Source of the DNA: Chalara sp. BL73
Taxonomy: Eukaryota; Ascomycota; Leotiomycetes; Helotiales
Length of the DNA stretch: 64,000 bases
Assembly (NCBI GenBank): GCA_918026815.1
Contig: CAKJVC010000013.1
Location: 496,001-560,000 of the forward strand
Direction: 5' to 3'
Positions 49,636 to 61,556 of the stretch are shown one piece after another. The notes beneath the pieces are model-generated. The model saw nothing but the letters and a program-made list of their open reading frames with translations, ran no database searches and was not told the DNA's origin. Position 1 is the first letter of the stretch. The number at the start of each line of letters is the position of its first letter. Position numbers and translations under genes: made by a program.

Positions 49636-50555
49636 GTTAGGGCAAGGAGAGAGAAACTTTCTTCAAAGATGGATTTAACATAGTACATAGGTATTGATCG
49701 GTATGCTCCTGATCAAATGAGCTTCCACAAGCTGTAGCTCGAACATAATAGTTCACATACCTGAGAGATGGTATGGGCTAGGTTCTAGATTCCTCAACCT
49801 GCATTCCTGGCGGCAACGCCCTAATATTGATCATGATCAAAAAGCAGATATTCATTAGACAGAAGTAAGAAACCATATTCCTTTGAAGCAATGTCCCGGC
49901 TTGCTTCAGCGTTACCGCTTTGAAAAGCTCACATGGCCAGTAATTTCACTATCGCTGAGAGAGAAAATGGAAAAGAGTGACTAGCGAAGCAGGGATAAGA
50001 CAACATTCCATATTAGAGAAACGGAAGAGTAATGAAGAACTCAATTGCCAAACACACACCGAAATTATAGCTTGAAGTTTTGCTCGGGGTTGTGTTTGAA
50101 TTTGTAATAATTTCAAAGGAAAGCAAATAAAACAAATATTACAACTTTAAGCAAATAAAATCAGTGTCAGACAGCCTCAGAGCAGACACAATCTTAACTC
50201 CTGGCTTGGAAATGTAGCGACAGTGCTATTCCCAAGGAAGAAAAAACGAAATAAGCATACAAGCAAAGAGAAGTTAGTGGCATGTTTGTCCTAAGCCATG
50301 CGCTCTAGATCAATTTGCAGAGCAAGCACCCATAATTTAAAGTGTCTAATTATCATCAAGGAGATATACAAAACTTGTCCGACGGAATCGATCTCCATAT
50401 ATGGCCAAAATTTGATCGATATCTCGGAACCCTTGTTTCAAGTCAGCTTTGTCAATGTAATGGTTTCCGGTACATACGCACAAATTGAAACAAAATTGTT
50501 CTCGTTAAATGATGAGTCAGCAAAAGTTACCACATTATTATTAAGCAGCATTTTC
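49636..50555. other. Intergenic region
   Basis: Upstream region of GT25 copy 2, AT-rich from about 50040. No gene is seen. Confidence 0.5.
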
Positions 50556-51008
50556 GTGCCAACAGGGGGTGTACTTACTCTGTACGCACTCACTAAATTT
50601 AACCGAAAACACACCAAATACCACCAACTTTGTATGTTTATAATAGGGCATTCTATTAATAATATTTTTTAAAACTAATGAAAGAAGTGGAAATAAGTAC
50701 CAATATTAGTTTCTATAAATTAGATGTGTAAAAAAAAAAGTAGTATAGAAATATTTAAGATTATACGATTTTGTACTACAGATTTGTTAGCGAAATTAAT
50801 GCTTTTGAATATTTGTAAAACTTAAAAACTTAAAGCAACTTTTTTTAGCAAAATTTGCTTTCCAAATCAATAGAAGTCTATATATGTAATACAAGATATC
50901 TTTATAATATAAATTTGTTAAGTTATAATGTCGTAAAAAGAGCGATTTTGGTGTGTTTTCGGTTAAATTTGAAGGTGCGTACAGAGTAACTACACCCACT
51001 GTTGGTGC
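50556..51008. mobile_element. MITE-like element with long terminal inverted repeats
   Basis: The left end (50556-50619) and the reverse complement of the right end (50945-51008) match over about 64 bases with few differences. Both contain TTACTCTGTACGCAC followed by AAATTTAACCGAAAACACAC. The 325-base interior is about 75-80% A+T and has no coding capacity. Long TIRs, small size and no transposase make a non-autonomous DNA transposon (MITE) the natural reading. A clear target-site duplication is not visible; TTTT-containing bases lie outside both ends. It could form a long hairpin if transcribed. Confidence 0.8.
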
Positions 51009-51913
51009 TTTTAAAATCGGAACCTAACAAACTTACAGCAAGTCTCATTCCCATACCTGATTAACAGCGGTTCAGATGTGAAGAAGTCTGATTGTAATGC
51101 CTTTTCAAATAATCAACAGGAAAACAACGATAGTACGGTAGTGGTGGCGAATTAGCCTCTCACTATACTGATGGGAAGATTATATAAACCAAAGGCTCAT
51201 GTGAGGATACGTAACTGATGGGGCAAAATTTTAACTATTATCACAGGATCAACATCGATTTTTTTTTCATTACTGGATATCTCTGCAAATACTTCGAAAT
51301 TTACATTCAATTAATAATGGTTGGCTCCGTGTAGGCTTGGTATACCAAATTGCGAAAATTCGTAGCCACACAAAGTGTTCGCACAATTCACTAAGTTCAA
51401 ATAACAAAAATAAACCTTATATTGAAATATATGGACAAATAGCCATTTCTGCCATGTCTTGCCTTGTGGAAATGGCAGCGACACGTGACAGCTGAATGGC
51501 ATGATGGTAAACACTCCCGCTCAGCACGCCACGAAACACCTTGGCTGAAGCGAGAAAGGCTGGGGTTGGTCGACATGCCCCTTGGATGCACACTCTTCCA
51601 ATGAGCTACGCCAAACTGAGTAACAGCTCATGCCGGCACCCGCATACGAGCCGCAACTAGATATGTTGTTATCCTGGACCAATGTTTGGAGGCGTCAAGA
51701 AAAGCCCAGAATAAGCAAAAATACTTCACAAGTCTAAGGAGCGGCCCCTTTCAGCTGCTCCTTGATTCCTCATTGTCAAATGTGCACCTTTTGCTGGCGA
51801 AGATGTTTTTCTACCGATGAATTGGCCACCATCATTATCCCCGATAATCGTGGCTTCAAAAGGTACCGTTTGAGATCCTTCTTGCAGTGCCATTGATCAG
51901 CTTTATTTCCTCA
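51009..51913. other. Intergenic region
   Basis: About 900 bp between the MITE-like element and the GT34 gene. A GC-richer patch at 51460-51760 has no recognisable coding content. Confidence 0.45.
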
Positions 51914-53012
51914 ATGGGTATCTTGGCGAGGAAGTCGAGACCGTCTACTATTTTTTGGTTTGCATAATAGTCATATTATCCTACCTCACGTGGCGGCAGG
52001 ACGGCCGAAATGCATTCTTCTTATCAAGGCAGCCATGTATCGAAGTCGGAACGACAAATATTGAGATTCCTCACAAGTCTGGCGAGAATACCCAAACCCC
52101 TGGAATTCCACTGGCAGCTACTATCGGCAAGGTCACAGTATCCTTCGGAGGCAGTGATGAAACCTTTGAAAGAGCCATATATTCTCACCAAGAACATAAT
52201 CGAGAGCGTGGTTATGCCCAGTTTGTTCTAAAAGAAAGATTACTCGGCGGACTTTTGGTCGAAACACGCATATATATTCACAGTCCTAAGTCAAGAACTG
52301 TCCAAGCCTGAAAATGAGCGACTGAAGTGGCTAATGTTTGTCTTTGAGAGCCCTGCGCTTGCCTGCAGCACTAACTTTTGGCAGGTGGCTAGACAGAGAT
52401 ACTGTACTTATGAATCCACACATACCACTTGACATATTTCTTCCTCCATCTGGCTTTGAACACATCAACATCATTGTCACTAATGATAGGCATGGATTGA
52501 ACAACGGAGTGTTCTTCCTCAGGGTATGCGAATGGTCCTTGAGACTTTTCACACATGCAATGTCATTGCCATTCTACAGACCAGAGGTGAAGCTCATTTA
52601 CTCGGAGCAGTCAGCGATGGAGGAACTCCTTAATTATGTAAGTAATCTGAACGTAGTTGCATGCACTCCAAAAGTAGTCTGGCTGATTAGTGAACAGGAG
52701 CACAACCGAAACGTAACTGCGCGAGTACCTCAGAGGTGGTTCAACGCATTTCCTCCACCGCCACCAAAGAGGAAAGAGTACGCATATCATGCGCGACCCG
52801 GCGCTCTTTTGATCCATTTTGCTTCGGACAGAGACGGACTTCGTCACGAACGAATGGAAAGGTATTTAAACATAGCTGACAGCCACACATCAGAATGGAG
52901 GGTTCCCTTTGAGGAGACGGGTTATCCGAGAGAGATTGAAGAATACTGGAAGAGAGTCGCCAAGGGAGAAGATATTGACACCATTATAGAGCGGGTTGAG
53001 AGGAGAAAGTGA
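51914..53012 (+). pseudogene. GT34 (GMA12/MNN10-type) glycosyltransferase with two cancelling frameshifts
   Basis: The conserved protein runs from the ATG at 51914 to the TGA at 53012, with one intron at 52336-52384. Motifs: MGILARKSRP then an anchor helix (VCIIVILSYL), then GKVTVSFGGSDETFERA, HRERGY-like NRERGYAQF, HAYIFTVLSQEL, KWLMWLDRDTVLMNPHIP (the family's DxD site), NDRHGLNNGVFFLRV, SEQSAM, PQRWFNAFPP and GALLIHFA. The family transfers alpha-galactose or mannose in the Golgi. The frame changes from 2 to 1 within the six-T run near 51950-51955 and back to 2 at the four-T run 52253-52256. One missing and one extra T would explain both. All other conserved blocks are intact, so this may be a functional gene carrying two sequencing errors. 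Confidence 0.75.
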
Positions 53013-54454
53013 ACGGGATGCAAATTGGCTGATGAGCTAGATTGGTTACTTAGAGTGGTGCGTGTGCTTGGCGAATATAGCATGTTGCACAAACGAAACT
53101 AGAAATTTAGATCTTCACTGGCAATAGATGAGAGTGGTGGGAGAGTGGTGTCAACGGGCTAGGAATGTGGCCAGCACCTCACCCTTAACACACAAGATAA
53201 GTATCGGATTAGATTCTGGTATGCCGCTCTGAAGTGATCCATAGAGTATTGGATGATGGTCTGATAGAACTAGCCTAGATGAAGAATGCCTGTACGAATG
53301 AGAAGATAAATCATAATAATATCATATATAAATGGCACCTAGCCTGCTGAAGTCTTTAACCTTGAAACGATTGGATAAGTTCACCCCAAGCAACAGAAGA
53401 ACCTCAAGTCACAGATATCGAATCCACCGGCATTTGAAAGCCAGCTCTGTGGATGGGATGCATCATGGCTCCGGAAAGCCCACCTTCCGGGATCGCATGA
53501 CATTGCCGTGTTGAGGCGGCAGATGATCCTAATAAGACCGAGTGTCTACAGAAGAGAATGTGGGTGAAAGCTAAAGACGACACTTGTTCGGCATCTGTAT
53601 GAAGCTAAGGAAACGACAGTGATGAGACTGCAGTCCAAGTTTGATGTGGAGACGAGGTAGAGCGCCAAGACATGTCCAATTGGGGCTAGCGCAGGGCAAT
53701 TACAACCTCAGTACACCTCTACCTCACGTCCAGCCTCGATATCATTACCTTTCTTTCCATCACACTTTCAGATCCGCATCTATTGCTTTCCAAGATCTAT
53801 GATTCCAATAAAAAGTGCATAATATTTGGGATTTTCCCGATCATGTCTTTCCAGTAGCCCTCCGCGCACAGCCCAGCTGAGAAGTTTCAGGTGGAGAGCG
53901 CGTCTCAAAACTCCCCAAATCTGCATCCTACTGCTTCAAACAATGTCCGTGCTGTTTCAGTGATTACTTCTGCTCGAAATTTTGCGACTTGCCCCACGTT
54001 TCGGTTCGCAGATCATAAGTACTAGACCCGCGCTTCGGTCTTCTCCATCTCCTTCGGCGAGAAAGCTACTGGATCCCGTGGCCCCACGATGATGCTTTTA
54101 GCCCATCAAGCTCAACGTTAAGATCGTCCCCTCTTGGATCCGATATGCGCGGCCCATGTCTCTATCCCTAAAGGGAATCACTCGTCTCCGTGAACTGACG
54201 TTTGGGCTCTTTGTACTATTATTCGCGATCCATCTCAAACACGTTACACAGCACAGTCCATGGAGATGTCTGTGGAATCATGCCAGCCTGCAAATCAGTG
54301 GGTTCTCTCCGTGAACGTGGCTAAACGCTATTACAACTGCTGACAGATTCAAGTACCTTATACACTGTCATGTCCTCGAATTTTACCGGAATTCAATGAT
54401 TTGTCTGTTGTACAGCACAAATCACTTTGGATACCTGCTACATAATCTGCGCAC
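53013..54454. other. Intergenic region
   Basis: About 1.4 kb without a supportable gene. Short ORFs such as 53332-53514 have no recognisable content. Confidence 0.45.
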
Positions 54455-55535
54455 ATGGAGGCCTCTTCGGATCAAGCTCTTAGCCTGAGCAGAAAAGTGT
54501 ACTCTGCCAAGGACTCGAAATACAGGTCGCAGACTGGAGTCCGCTACCAAAGCTATGGGAGGCTATCATCGTTAACGTCACAGAGCATCAAGGTGTTTAC
54601 CGATGTGGAAGAACTTCTCAGAGACCAAGAGTATCAGAAGCTCACTGTCAATACCCAGAGTCGTCCAGGTTCCATCCGGAACTCGATAGAACCTGCTCAG
54701 ATCTCACCTCTATCGCCGCCGCCGCTTTTTCTACCTCAGAAAAGGGTTCGCTACGATAATGATGACAATCCAGAGTCTCCGACTCCTTCATATCGATTGT
54801 ATGATGAAGATATTAGAAATCACAGAAATGTGCCAAGAAACCGATTTCAGATGTCCAAGTCGGCCCGCGATTATCGAAGACAACCATTCTTGCACTCAGA
54901 ACCTCTTGCGAGCTTCAAGGACCTGTTCCTGCAATCCAGACTCGAGCATACGAGGAGAATCAAAGACGAGTTAATGTTGATAAAAGGCTGCCTGAGCCTC
55001 CATTTCACGTATTCTGCTTCAAGAAGAAGATATTATTGACTTGTCTTGTGTCCGTGGCTGGACTCCTGTCGCCAATGTCAGGAAGTATATACTTTCCTGC
55101 GATTACTGCTGTTGTAGAGGTATGTTGTATATACTCTTGGATGTAGCATAGCTAATTGTGTTTAGAATTTGGCATAAATGGGTGTGTCGGGCTATTGACA
55201 GTCACTGTACATGTGGCAGTTCATGGAATTGCGCCTTTCTTGTCGACGCCTTTATCCGAGCGTTGGGGTCGACGGCCAATTTTGATAGCGTCAATGCTTG
55301 TGTTTTCGGGAGCCAATATCGGACTGGTCTTTGTAAAGAACTTAGCTGGCTTCTTCTTGCTTCGAGCTCTTCAGTCGTTAGAGCGGCTCCTCTACCTTTG
55401 ATCGGTAAGTGCTCTTGCTTGCAGATTCTATGTGCCGAGTTATACTAACTTTACCTATAGGCGCATTACATAGGAGATATAGCTACTACTAAAGAATCTA
55501 GAACACTGACAACACTGTTTAGTTCAGGTAAGGAG
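54455..55535 (+). pseudogene. Broken, 3'-truncated MFS transporter
   Basis: A 190-codon hydrophilic leader opens at 54455. MFS sequence then appears in shifting frames: LPEPPFHVF and KKKILLTCLVSVAGLLSPMS, SGSIYFPAITAVVE (followed by a GTATGT donor), then INGCVGLLTVTVHV, the loop motif LSERWGRRPILIAS, GANIGLVFV, AGFFLLRALQS, APLPLIG and IGDIATTKESRTL. This resembles the first four to five helices of a DHA1-type drug:H+ antiporter. At least three frame changes are needed (near 54975, at the exon junction near 55154, and near 55380). The match ends about 30 bases before the direct repeat starts at 55563, so the last seven or so helices are absent. Confidence 0.65.
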
Positions 55536-55562
55536 CCACAACGAAGACCTTTAATATTTGCA

Positions 55563-58006
55563 CTTGTAAATTACCAAACTTGTCGTATCATTGTTTTTAG
55601 GTATAATTAATATGGTTGCTTTATTAGGCAATCTATTTTCTTTCGGACGCCAAATGCAGATGATTATGAACCGTATGCGTAAAGATAAGAAACCCCACGG
55701 AGCTCTCACGTCATCTACATTAGCGTCGCAACATACTGAGGTTCGTTTGGGTAAAGAAGCTGAAAGGTCGTAGTAGAGTATCAGATCACTGTGGGTGATG
55801 GCGATCCGGCCTTTGACCGCTTCTTTTCAGGCTATTTCATTTCACCGGAATTACCACGAATGACAGTGGCTCTTTCATCTCAACCTTATCTTGACACTTC
55901 TCCAGACCCCACATCCCACATTCTCTAGTTACATCGCTCATCCCAAGAGCCTCTGAGGTCCAGCGCCCACGTTTCACAGATGTGATTCATCACATTTTCC
56001 ACCTTCGTATCCACACATGGGATGCGGTCTGGTGAGATAAGATCATATCTAGCTTGGCACATGTCTAAAACCTCGTAACTTTTGGGGGAGATGTATTTTG
56101 GGACGCTATTTAATCTATGGAAAGATAAGTAGAAAGACTTACAGGCAGTAATATATCTGACGTACATGGGATAAGTAACGTACCTGCTTTGCCTCGTCAA
56201 TGGACAATTCAAGTATACGACACAACACCGACCTTATTCGTCAGCATGCCAAACCGACAGCCTATAGGGGTTTGTTTAAAGATGCAAGGAGATCCTTGAT
56301 TAGGTCTTCATTTAGGAAATACAGTTTACGTCTAATGTAAATAGAAGAAGAGCTCGTCAGCCATATTAACACGATCATCATATAGATGGCATACCCCGAC
56401 AAAGAGACGTTAGAGGATCGAGGTTTGATACACGCGTACAGCCGATAGGTCCGAAGCACAGGGCCAACTTGGATGGTGCAAGGTCAGAATCGCATCACGC
56501 CAGGGTTGAAAACCCACCTGCCTTCCATAGGTAATGCCAAACCTCCATTTGGTGCAGTCCGTCCATCTCCCAAATATTTCCCCTCTTCACATCTGCATGC
56601 CAGGAGCTGCTGCCAACCTTGGTATACCAGTATTTTCACCCTTGATGACTGCTCGGTCTACCAGATCCGGCTCCCGAGGTGATCGAGCTGAGCTGTGTGG
56701 TTGTTTTTCCCCCCTCCGCGCTCACGCCTTTCCCCTCTCTCCCTCCAGTAGACGAGGCACAGCAATAGCGGGGAAAGCCAAGGAGCGAGGGCCCCCTCAC
56801 CAAGTCATTGTCCTTCCCCAGATTTTCAGCTCGTCCCGTTCCTCACCGCCTGCATCTTTGGGGAAAGCGGATCTCACCGGCTTTTCGGACCGTCTCGCGA
56901 GCTTTGGACAGTTCTGCCTTCTTACGCACTGATCTAGCAATCCACTCGCCTCGAGTTCTGCCAGACATACAATTGGAAAAGCCGTGACATCGGCTACACA
57001 GATTGCCCGTTTGGTCTTTACCTATCCTAGAAGAGCTCGCATCATGCCGGTAAATAGCCCCCATTGTCTCGCGGCGCAGCCTCATATGGGACTTCTCAAG
57101 CAGTCCGGTTCCTGCTTTCCGAGATAGATTGGACGAACAGGAGATCAATAAGGAGGATTCCATTCGGCATTCAGGCACAGAACAGCCGGTTCCCCATATT
57201 AAGCGGCGCATACAATGTCACTGCACGATCCAGACTTTAGCAAAACATCGGGTATTTTCAGGATGTCTTGGGAAGGTGGGAGCTGCCGACAATGCAACTG
57301 GTACCAGTCGACAAGAAGGGTAAGAGCGGTGACATGCATAGGAAGTACGGAGGTATTTCGAACATTTCCATGACGCATCATCAATCATCGCCATGGAGGA
57401 ATAGCACGGAACCCGCCTACTGCCATGACGACTTGCTCAGCTCCAAACGCCTAATCGGGTACCGGTATTGTTTTCTCTCGGACAATGCAACTGTGGAAAG
57501 AGCTCGTAACAATGAGACGTTGCAACGGTATATTGACCTCGTTTGGTAGCAAAGCTGACATGTAGTTCAGTGCCCTATCAGTGCCAGTGGCTCTACCCGG
57601 CTGCAATGCAACACATCCCCCAAAAATGCTCATGCTGTGGAGCGTCTCGGATGGCTGCCCCACGATAACGATCTCTTCACCTCTCGTGTGGCAAATTTGC
57701 AGCCACAGTGAGTGACACAGACTCCTCATAGTCGAATTCATTATGATTATAATTGAAGATGGGAAGATTCTTTTGTTAGATTCTATGGAGCATAGAATCT
57801 GCCTAGTCTTGCATACGATCATCAATGAATTAATTCATACTTCCAGGAATCGGCTTCCATGGGGACAACCACAAGGAGGAGGTACTCAGATACATTGTCT
57901 ACAACACTGCATAAGATAGGGCTCGTCTAAAACCGTAAGCTGGCAAGCATTCTGTCTGCAGCCGTCAACGCCTCCAGCTCTGTGATATCATTGAACGGTA
58001 AAGAAG
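55563..58006. repeat. Long direct repeat, copy 1
   Basis: Bases from 55563 recur at 61557 with a constant spacing of 5,992-5,995. By eye every difference is a homopolymer-length change, for example at 55590-55599, 56109, 56700-56750 and 57765; I saw no substitution. Its right limit is unknown, because copy 2 reaches the window edge. It begins with an apparent intron acceptor and the 3' tail of some gene (INMVALLGNLFSFGRQMQM to a TAG at 55771-55773). I recognise no transposase, reverse transcriptase or rRNA in it. Confidence 0.9.
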
Positions 58007-60947
58007 CAGAGAAGATCTGGCTCACGGTTATCTGTTGGTAACATTGAAGGTAATCTACAAGGTAAATGGCGACAGCAACCAGTGGGATTGCATTGATACA
58101 CGCCGTACCTCTTTATTCAAGCCCAATGTCCACGTCCAATCTTAATCCATGCAACACCATGTTTTCCTTCCCCGCAAACCAAATCGGAGCGTGGGGTCTG
58201 GGAACAACTTCATCCCGAACCCACCAACCATCTTGTATACCACTCTCGGAACGTCCGGTGACTATAAAGTCCAAAAATAACCATCCAACAGATGTTTGCA
58301 AAGCCCATTGAGCCTCCCTGCTCTGGGTTCACGAAGAGTCCAGTGACCCCATTCTTGAACCAGTCTTGAGCGAAGAAGCCGACTCGTTGAGGTGATTGTA
58401 TACGTAACGGCGATATTGCTAATATCGTGGCGAAGGCGTGGTGAGAAGAGGTAGGATGAGAACTTCGGAGTACGGCGAGAGCGGTTGCCTGGAGCATATT
58501 ATGGTTACGCCGATTTTGATCTCAATGTATCACAACATACAGAGTAAGATTATAGCTTCGATTTGAAGCATCAGAAGTAAAAATCCGACTCGTGGAGAAT
58601 CTGTTTTCTAAGACTCCAAATGAAGCTATACAAAGATATCTTCATGATGGTGATCAGTCACTCTAAGCCGTCAGACCTGCTTCGTGTGGGCCTCGCATTT
58701 GACACCGAGTATAATCCCATCTATACGCAATTTAATTTATACCAGGTCTCAAACACTTTATTTTCAACATCGCTGGGTTAGAACATAGAGACATGATATG
58801 CACTCCGCGTTTGCTGCTTAAGCTGGTCGCCCGTTTTCTGCAAGTGCGGGAAGATCAATCTGGGGACCAGACCTGCCAGCTTGTCCTAGGTCTTCTGTCT
58901 AGGCCCGTCTTATCCACCATTGCAAGGTACAAACCAATTCAAGAAGAACTTGGAACCCAATCACCATTATAGGTGGTCCCGCAAGGCGGTCTCCTCTTTC
59001 GTGACGAAATTTCCTACCCCTCTTGCTCGTAAGCAACGATCCAGCAAATACACCTCTTGTTGAAGCGAATATTTACCGTTATTGCTGGTGTCTGGCTGAA
59101 CTTAGCGTCAAGACGGATCGGGCCTTGATTTAATATACGGGGAATGATCATTCATCTGCATCCTTTCTGACCCATGCAAGTACCCTCTGGTAATGGGTAC
59201 TTCCTTTCAGTTGAGTGCGAGTTGCATATCCTCCCCGTATGATAAACACGAAAATCACCCAGTCTGGTGCTACCCTAAATATGTATATTCCATCTATCCC
59301 TAGCATTCCTATACTGTACTCCGTCAAAGACCAAAGCCTGTCCCGGTGGCCTAGATCTGGACCAACTAAATACATTCTCCCCTCGTTGTTTCTCAAATTC
59401 ACATGCATTTCATATACCACCTGTAGTGAGTCCTCAGTTGGGAAAGGATGTTCGGCTATTGCAGGCTCGTTTTCAAAGACTGATCCCTTTATTCCATAAT
59501 CGCCACGTCCCCTCACTCTTCTGTTTAGAACGCTCAAGCTACCAGAATATCCGTCAGATTCCTCGCATTTAGCATCGAATACGGTATACCTCTGGAAAAT
59601 CACTCACCAGGCACGGAGCTCATACCGGTTTCGTCGTTCCCGGAATTCAGTCTATCAGACACCGAAAGAACTGATCAAGGTTCCTTTACCTAAATTTTAC
59701 CATCGCCCATCAGCAATCTCAACACAGATATGGAATTCACCCACCTGCCCTTCCATCCAAGCGACTAGCCATATCCAGGCGTGCGGCTAAGCGGCTAATC
59801 AGCTTCTCTATTTCAATTCTAGCCGCCTAAGTAGGCGCTCAATAGAGAACATCCAAGCGAACTAACATCATGGATCTCTTCACAGTAAGCACAACACTGC
59901 GATGACACACCAGCACGCGATGTCGAACTCCCGTCCAAGATCTCTTGTTCCATGGTTCGGCTATTTGGCTTTTTGCATTTGTTTTAAGAATGTAACTACA
60001 ACTCTTCCTTCACTACCACGATCTCGCTTAGCGGCCCGTTTCGGGAAAGGGGTAGGTGGAGGATGCATAACCGCTCATTTAGGCAGATCGAGAGTCCCCA
60101 CAAAGAGGACTATTAAGCAGAGTCTGGGGGTACACAATGGTACTTGGAACGCGGCTCTATTGAAAGCTGGAGAAATATAGTTTCCACTAATTGTGAAGAG
60201 AGTTATTCTGAGAATGAGAGGTTACATGCTATAGCAAACTGTTTTCTCTCTAAACAGAAAATAGTGGAGGTCAAAACACCTGCCCGTTTGAGATGTGTTT
60301 CGGATATTGAAAGGATTATACGAGAATTGAATGTGTCTCTTGTCGCGGGCAGAGGAGGGAATGCAAGTTGCAGCTCGACTCACTTACTTCCGTCTCCTCT
60401 TCTGCTAAGTCAGGCATATCCTACAAATCACAATCTAATAGCCTGGCCCGCTCTTAATTTGTTTGATAACGACCAGCATAGCCAGCAAAGGATCACGCCC
60501 AACAAGTCAAAACTGGCGCTATAGATCGGAGGACGTTCCGTTAACCTCAACTTCTCCGCCATCGGGGCGTACGGCTATCTCAAGCATGCTTGCACAACGT
60601 CATGATCGCGCCTACCTGCCAGAAGCACACACACACACGCACGCACATAAAGGAACGACGTGGTGCACCGTCTCATTCCACCCTACTCGGTACGGAAGTT
60701 TAATTACCGACCTTGTCGATAGTCGATCATCCTCCCTTAACACCCTATCTTTCTCCAGTCAGGAATTCTTCCAGGAGCATGTCGTGCAACGGTTTCTTTG
60801 TATCTTTGTCGACGGGTCCGAGTAATCCAAATATGAGCTATATGTCTCAGTTATCTAATAGCCATGCCGTATTTACATGTGCCAGAATGGCTACGAAAAT
60901 ACTGTCCTGCGGCCAAAATGAAAGATACTAGGGCCAAAATAAGGGAC
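58007..60947. other. Unique sequence between the repeat copies
   Basis: About 2.9 kb with several ORFs of 70-150 codons on both strands (for example 58210-58497 minus, 59148-59603 minus, 60144-60524 plus) that I cannot assign. A (CA)n-type microsatellite lies at 60625-60647. The 59760-59860 stretch has repeated CGGCTAA-like words. No gene can be firmly supported. Confidence 0.4.
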
Positions 60948-61026
60948 TGCTCCGTGTCGGATTTGAACCGACGACCTCTTGCGTAACTATGTGAAGCAAG
61001 CGTCTTCACCACTAGACTAACGGAAC
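60948..61026 (-). tRNA. tRNA-Val(CAC) with a 6-nt intron
   Basis: The minus strand folds as a full cloverleaf. Acceptor GTTCCGT pairs with ACGGAGC (one U:G), followed by discriminator A. The D-arm is GTCT/AGAC with GG in the loop. The anticodon stem is CTTGC/GCAAG. The T-arm is GTCGG/CCGAC with loop TTCAAAT. The 13-base anticodon loop TTCACATAGTTAC resolves to TTCACAC (anticodon CAC, valine) if the canonical 37/38 intron TAGTTA is removed. The variable loop is 5 bases. Mature length would be 73. Confidence 0.87.
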
Positions 61027-61556
61027 ACATGTTTTAAGTTATGATATCAAGTCATTGCTTAAAGGAGTATCTATATGAGCTGGTCCACCTTCCTCGGTCA
61101 TGGAAAGGGGTGAGGCATGGAGGATATCCTGATAAGGAAAGAACAACAAAAGAATTAGTCTAAGAACAACAAAACCCAAAGAAGCAATGCAGCTAGCGGT
61201 GTTTGTCTTTGCTGTGTACACATTCAACATGATTTACCCACAGTAAAACCGCAAAGCTGATATGGAGGCTCCAAATCGAAAGAGAATAAGCCGCACAGTT
61301 TGGGTATATGTGATGATTTCGTAGACTTTAGATTCCTTGATGAGTAGAAAAATCTTGGAACCAGCACTTCAAGGTCATTGATAAGGAAAGTTCATGAAGC
61401 ACTAGCGTGGAGGTCTCATTGAATAGATCACCTGATGATGTCGCTGGCTTTCCTGAAATCACCTTGTTTCTCTAGCAATGGTAATATCTCCCATCAGTTA
61501 GAGGTTTCCACATATACGTTTAGGAGTTTGGAAAGACAAGAATACTAATTATATGC
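61027..61556. other. Spacer between the tRNA and repeat copy 2
   Basis: About 530 bp. No gene is seen. Its right end is the junction with repeat copy 2. Confidence 0.5.

Noticed and set aside
58113..58497. Overlapping minus-strand ORFs as a two-exon gene
   Set aside because: The two frames overlap heavily and no intron joins them without a stop; no family resemblance.
59148..59603. ORF of 151 codons on the minus strand as a gene
   Set aside because: I cannot recognise the protein, it has no clear neighbouring exons, and the surrounding frames are equally open in places. It may be real but is not supportable from sequence alone.
60625..60647. (CA)n tract as a regulatory element
   Set aside because: An ordinary microsatellite with no gene nearby to regulate.
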